Source: Cyanobacteriota bacterium
GTDB lineage: Bacteria > Cyanobacteriota > Cyanobacteriia > PCC-6307 > Cyanobiaceae
Assembly (NCBI GenBank): GCA_947463165.1
Contig: CANHSW010000129.1
Location: 1-6,368 of the forward strand
Direction of reading: 5' to 3'
DNA: 6,368 nt
Below the pieces are notes generated by a model that saw only the letters and a list, made by a program, of their open reading frames with translations, was not told where the DNA came from and did not search any database. Each line of letters opens with the position of its first letter. The first letter of the stretch is position 1. The translations under genes and the position numbers were made by a program. Of the stretch, positions 5,223 through 6,368 are shown piece after piece.

Positions 5223-5498
5223 TTAACGGCCTCCTTTCTTATCCTTGATGTGGCCCCGGAAAGTGCGGGTGGGAGCAAACTCCCCGAGTTTGTGACCCAC
5301 CATTTGCTCGGTGACATACACCGGCACGTGGGCCTTGCCGTTATGTACGGCAATGGTATGGCCGATCATCATCGGCAGGATTGTGGAAGCCCGTGACCAG
5401 GTCTTGATGACGGACTTATCGTCGGCTGCATTTTGCTTCTCAACCTTGCGAAGCAGGCTGTCGGCAACAAATGGCCCTTTTTTGAGTGAACGTCCCAT
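5223..5498 (-). CDS. rpsS: 30S ribosomal protein S19 (uS19)
   Basis: S19 binds the 3' domain of 16S rRNA in the head of the small subunit and contacts L5 of the large subunit in an inter-subunit bridge. The 91-residue product has the usual family length. It opens with [16 protein letters not shown] and carries the signature region around [23 protein letters not shown], followed by the basic end [11 protein letters not shown]. The ATG at 5498 is the only start that fits the family. The 35-nt gap after rplB contains no Shine-Dalgarno sequence; the leader is 25/35 pyrimidine and includes TTCTCCGC. The last codons (KKGGR) also spell the ribosome-binding site of rplV, which starts 3 nt after the TAA stop. 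A secure call. Confidence 0.98.
   Translation of the reverse strand: MGRSLKKGPFVADSLLRKVEKQNAADDKSVIKTWSRASTILPMMIGHTIAVHNGKAHVPVYVTEQMVGHKLGEFAPTRTFRGHIKDKKGGR
5230..5237 (-). promoter_or_regulatory. Shine-Dalgarno of rplV inside rpsS
   Basis: AAAGGAGG lies 10 nt before the rplV ATG. It is formed by the Lys-Gly-Gly codons (AAA GGA GGC) at the end of S19, just before the stop, so one stretch serves both protein coding and ribosome recruitment. Confidence 0.85.
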
Positions 5499-5533
5499 GG
5501 CGGTTTAAGCGGAGAACAAGGCGAGTACAGGCA

Positions 5534-6368
5534 TCATGAATCGCGTCCGCCACGGCTCCGTTTGGAGGTGCGGCGACGTTTCCGAAGCACGAACCGATTG
5601 CTGGGCTTGTTCCGCTTGCGGGTTTTCAGGCCAAGGGCGGGTTTGCCCCAGGGGGTCACCGGACCGGAGCGGCCGATGGGAGCGCGACCCTCACCACCAC
5701 CGTGGGGGTGATCGCAGGGGTTCATCACCGAACCGCGCACTTCCGGGCGACGACCCAGCCAGCGCTTGCGGCCAGCCTTGCCGAGGCTGGTGTTGCGCAC
5801 TTCGGAGTTGCCCACTTCGCCGAGGGTGGCGTAGCACTCGCGGCGCACCAGGCGCACCTCGGTGGAGGGCAGCTTCAGGGCGACGTAGTCGCCTTCTTTG
5901 GCCATCACCTGGGCGCTGGCGCCGGCGGTGCGCACCATTTGGCCACCTCGGCCGGCGTAGAGCTCCACGTTGTGGACGCTGGAGCCGAGCGGGATCGCCG
6001 ACAGGGGCAGGGCGTTGCCGGTTTCGATCGGCGAACCGGGCCCGGATACAACGGTTTGGCCAATGATTATCCCGGCGGGAGCCAGGATGTAGCGCTTCTC
6101 GCCATCGGCATAGAAGAGCAAGGCCAGGCGGGCGTTGCGATGGGGGTCGTAGTGGATGGCGGCCACCCGGGCCACCACACCGTGCTTGTCGCGACGGAAG
6201 TCGACGATGCGATAGAGGCGCTTGTGGCCGCCGCCGCGATGACGGCAGGTGATCACACCGCGGTTGTTGCGGCCCTTGCGGCGATGCTTGGCCACCACCA
6301 GGGTGCGCTCGCGATCGCGACCGGTGACTTCAGAGAAATCACTGGCAACGCGGGTGCGGGTGCCGGGG
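5534..6368 (-). CDS. rplB: 50S ribosomal protein L2 (uL2), 5' end cut by window edge
   Basis: L2 is a primary 23S rRNA-binding protein near the peptidyl-transferase centre, needed for subunit joining and peptide-bond formation. The visible 277 residues read in frame from the right edge, beginning [17 protein letters not shown], so about 10 N-terminal codons are missing compared with the ~287-residue cyanobacterial form. The OB-type domain includes [13 protein letters not shown], and the SH3-like domain includes [17 protein letters not shown]. The C-terminal motif [14 protein letters not shown] contains the conserved histidine region implicated in peptidyl transfer. The protein ends in a basic tail, [15 protein letters not shown]. 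An internal GTG at 6298 is not the start, because conserved L2 sequence continues upstream of it. The next gene, rpsS, starts 35 nt after the TGA stop. The missing upstream neighbour is expected to be rplW (inference). Identification is secure. Confidence 0.97.
   Translation of the reverse strand, partial: PGTRTRVASDFSEVTGRDRERTLVVAKHRRKGRNNRGVITCRHRGGGHKRLYRIVDFRRDKHGVVARVAAIHYDPHRNARLALLFYADGEKRYILAPAGIIIGQTVVSGPGSPIETGNALPLSAIPLGSSVHNVELYAGRGGQMVRTAGASAQVMAKEGDYVALKLPSTEVRLVRRECYATLGEVGNSEVRNTSLGKAGRKRWLGRRPEVRGSVMNPCDHPHGGGEGRAPIGRSGPVTPWGKPALGLKTRKRNKPSNRFVLRKRRRTSKRSRGGRDS
6311..6318. repeat. HIP1 octamer GCGATCGC
   Basis: This is the highly iterated palindrome known from many cyanobacterial genomes. 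It lies within rplB, inside the 12-bp palindrome TCGCGATCGCGA. It is the only copy I found in the window. Confidence 0.7.

Noticed and set aside
5772..5790. 7-bp stem with a 5-nt loop in rplB (CCAGCCT/AGGCTGG)
   Set aside because: Stems of 6-7 bp recur throughout this GC-rich window (for example 3601-3616, 3921-3938, 4546-4561, 5361-5376), so this one is within background.
6296..6298. GTG as the start of rplB
   Set aside because: Conserved L2 sequence (PGTRTR...SEVTGR) continues in frame upstream to the window edge.
1..6368. A novel system, mobile element, CRISPR array, tRNA or rRNA
   Set aside because: The window is filled by canonical ribosomal-protein genes in conserved order. No transposase, spaced repeats, RNA-gene folds or foreign composition were seen.

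Overview
This window is part of the main ribosomal-protein operon (S10/spc type) of a GC-rich unicellular cyanobacterium. Every gene lies on the minus strand, so transcription runs from high to low coordinates. The proteins closely resemble those I know from the marine and freshwater Synechococcus/Cyanobium group: S5 has an Arg/Gly-rich N-terminal leader, L16 has a long Ala/Ser/acidic tail, and rpsN is missing between rplE and rpsH. One HIP1 octamer (GCGATCGC) is present. Genus-level placement is inference from remembered family sequences; no search was run.

Layout in transcription order: rplB (L2, first ~10 codons beyond the right edge), rpsS (S19), rplV (L22), rpsC (S3), rplP (L16), rpmC (L29), rpsQ (S17), rplN (L14), rplX (L24), rplE (L5), rpsH (S8), rplF (L6), rplR (L18) and rpsE (S5, cut at the left edge after 88 codons). 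In E. coli these genes form two operons, S10 ending at rpsQ and spc starting at rplN. Here only 13 nt separate rpsQ from rplN and no terminator is visible there, so one continuous transcript is likely. The products build both subunits: L2, L22, L16, L29, L14, L24, L5, L6 and L18 in the 50S, and S19, S3, S17, S8 and S5 in the 30S. No gene is broken, frameshifted or foreign-looking.

Gaps between genes are 1-35 nt, with one exception: 129 nt between rplX and rplE (2212-2340). This gap is AT-richer than its surroundings and holds a small hairpin and short repeats. It sits where E. coli has the S8 translational-repressor site of the spc operon.

I see no previously undescribed system here. The points worth a second look are subtle. 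(1) Ribosome-binding sites fall into two types: clear Shine-Dalgarno sequences, several of them inside the upstream gene's last codons, and pyrimidine-rich leaders with no Shine-Dalgarno. (2) Two near-perfect RNA hairpins lie early in the coding regions of rplP and rpsH. (3) The rplX-rplE leader may be regulatory. (4) S5 and L16 carry low-complexity extensions. Long plus-strand open frames are GC-driven shadows of these genes.
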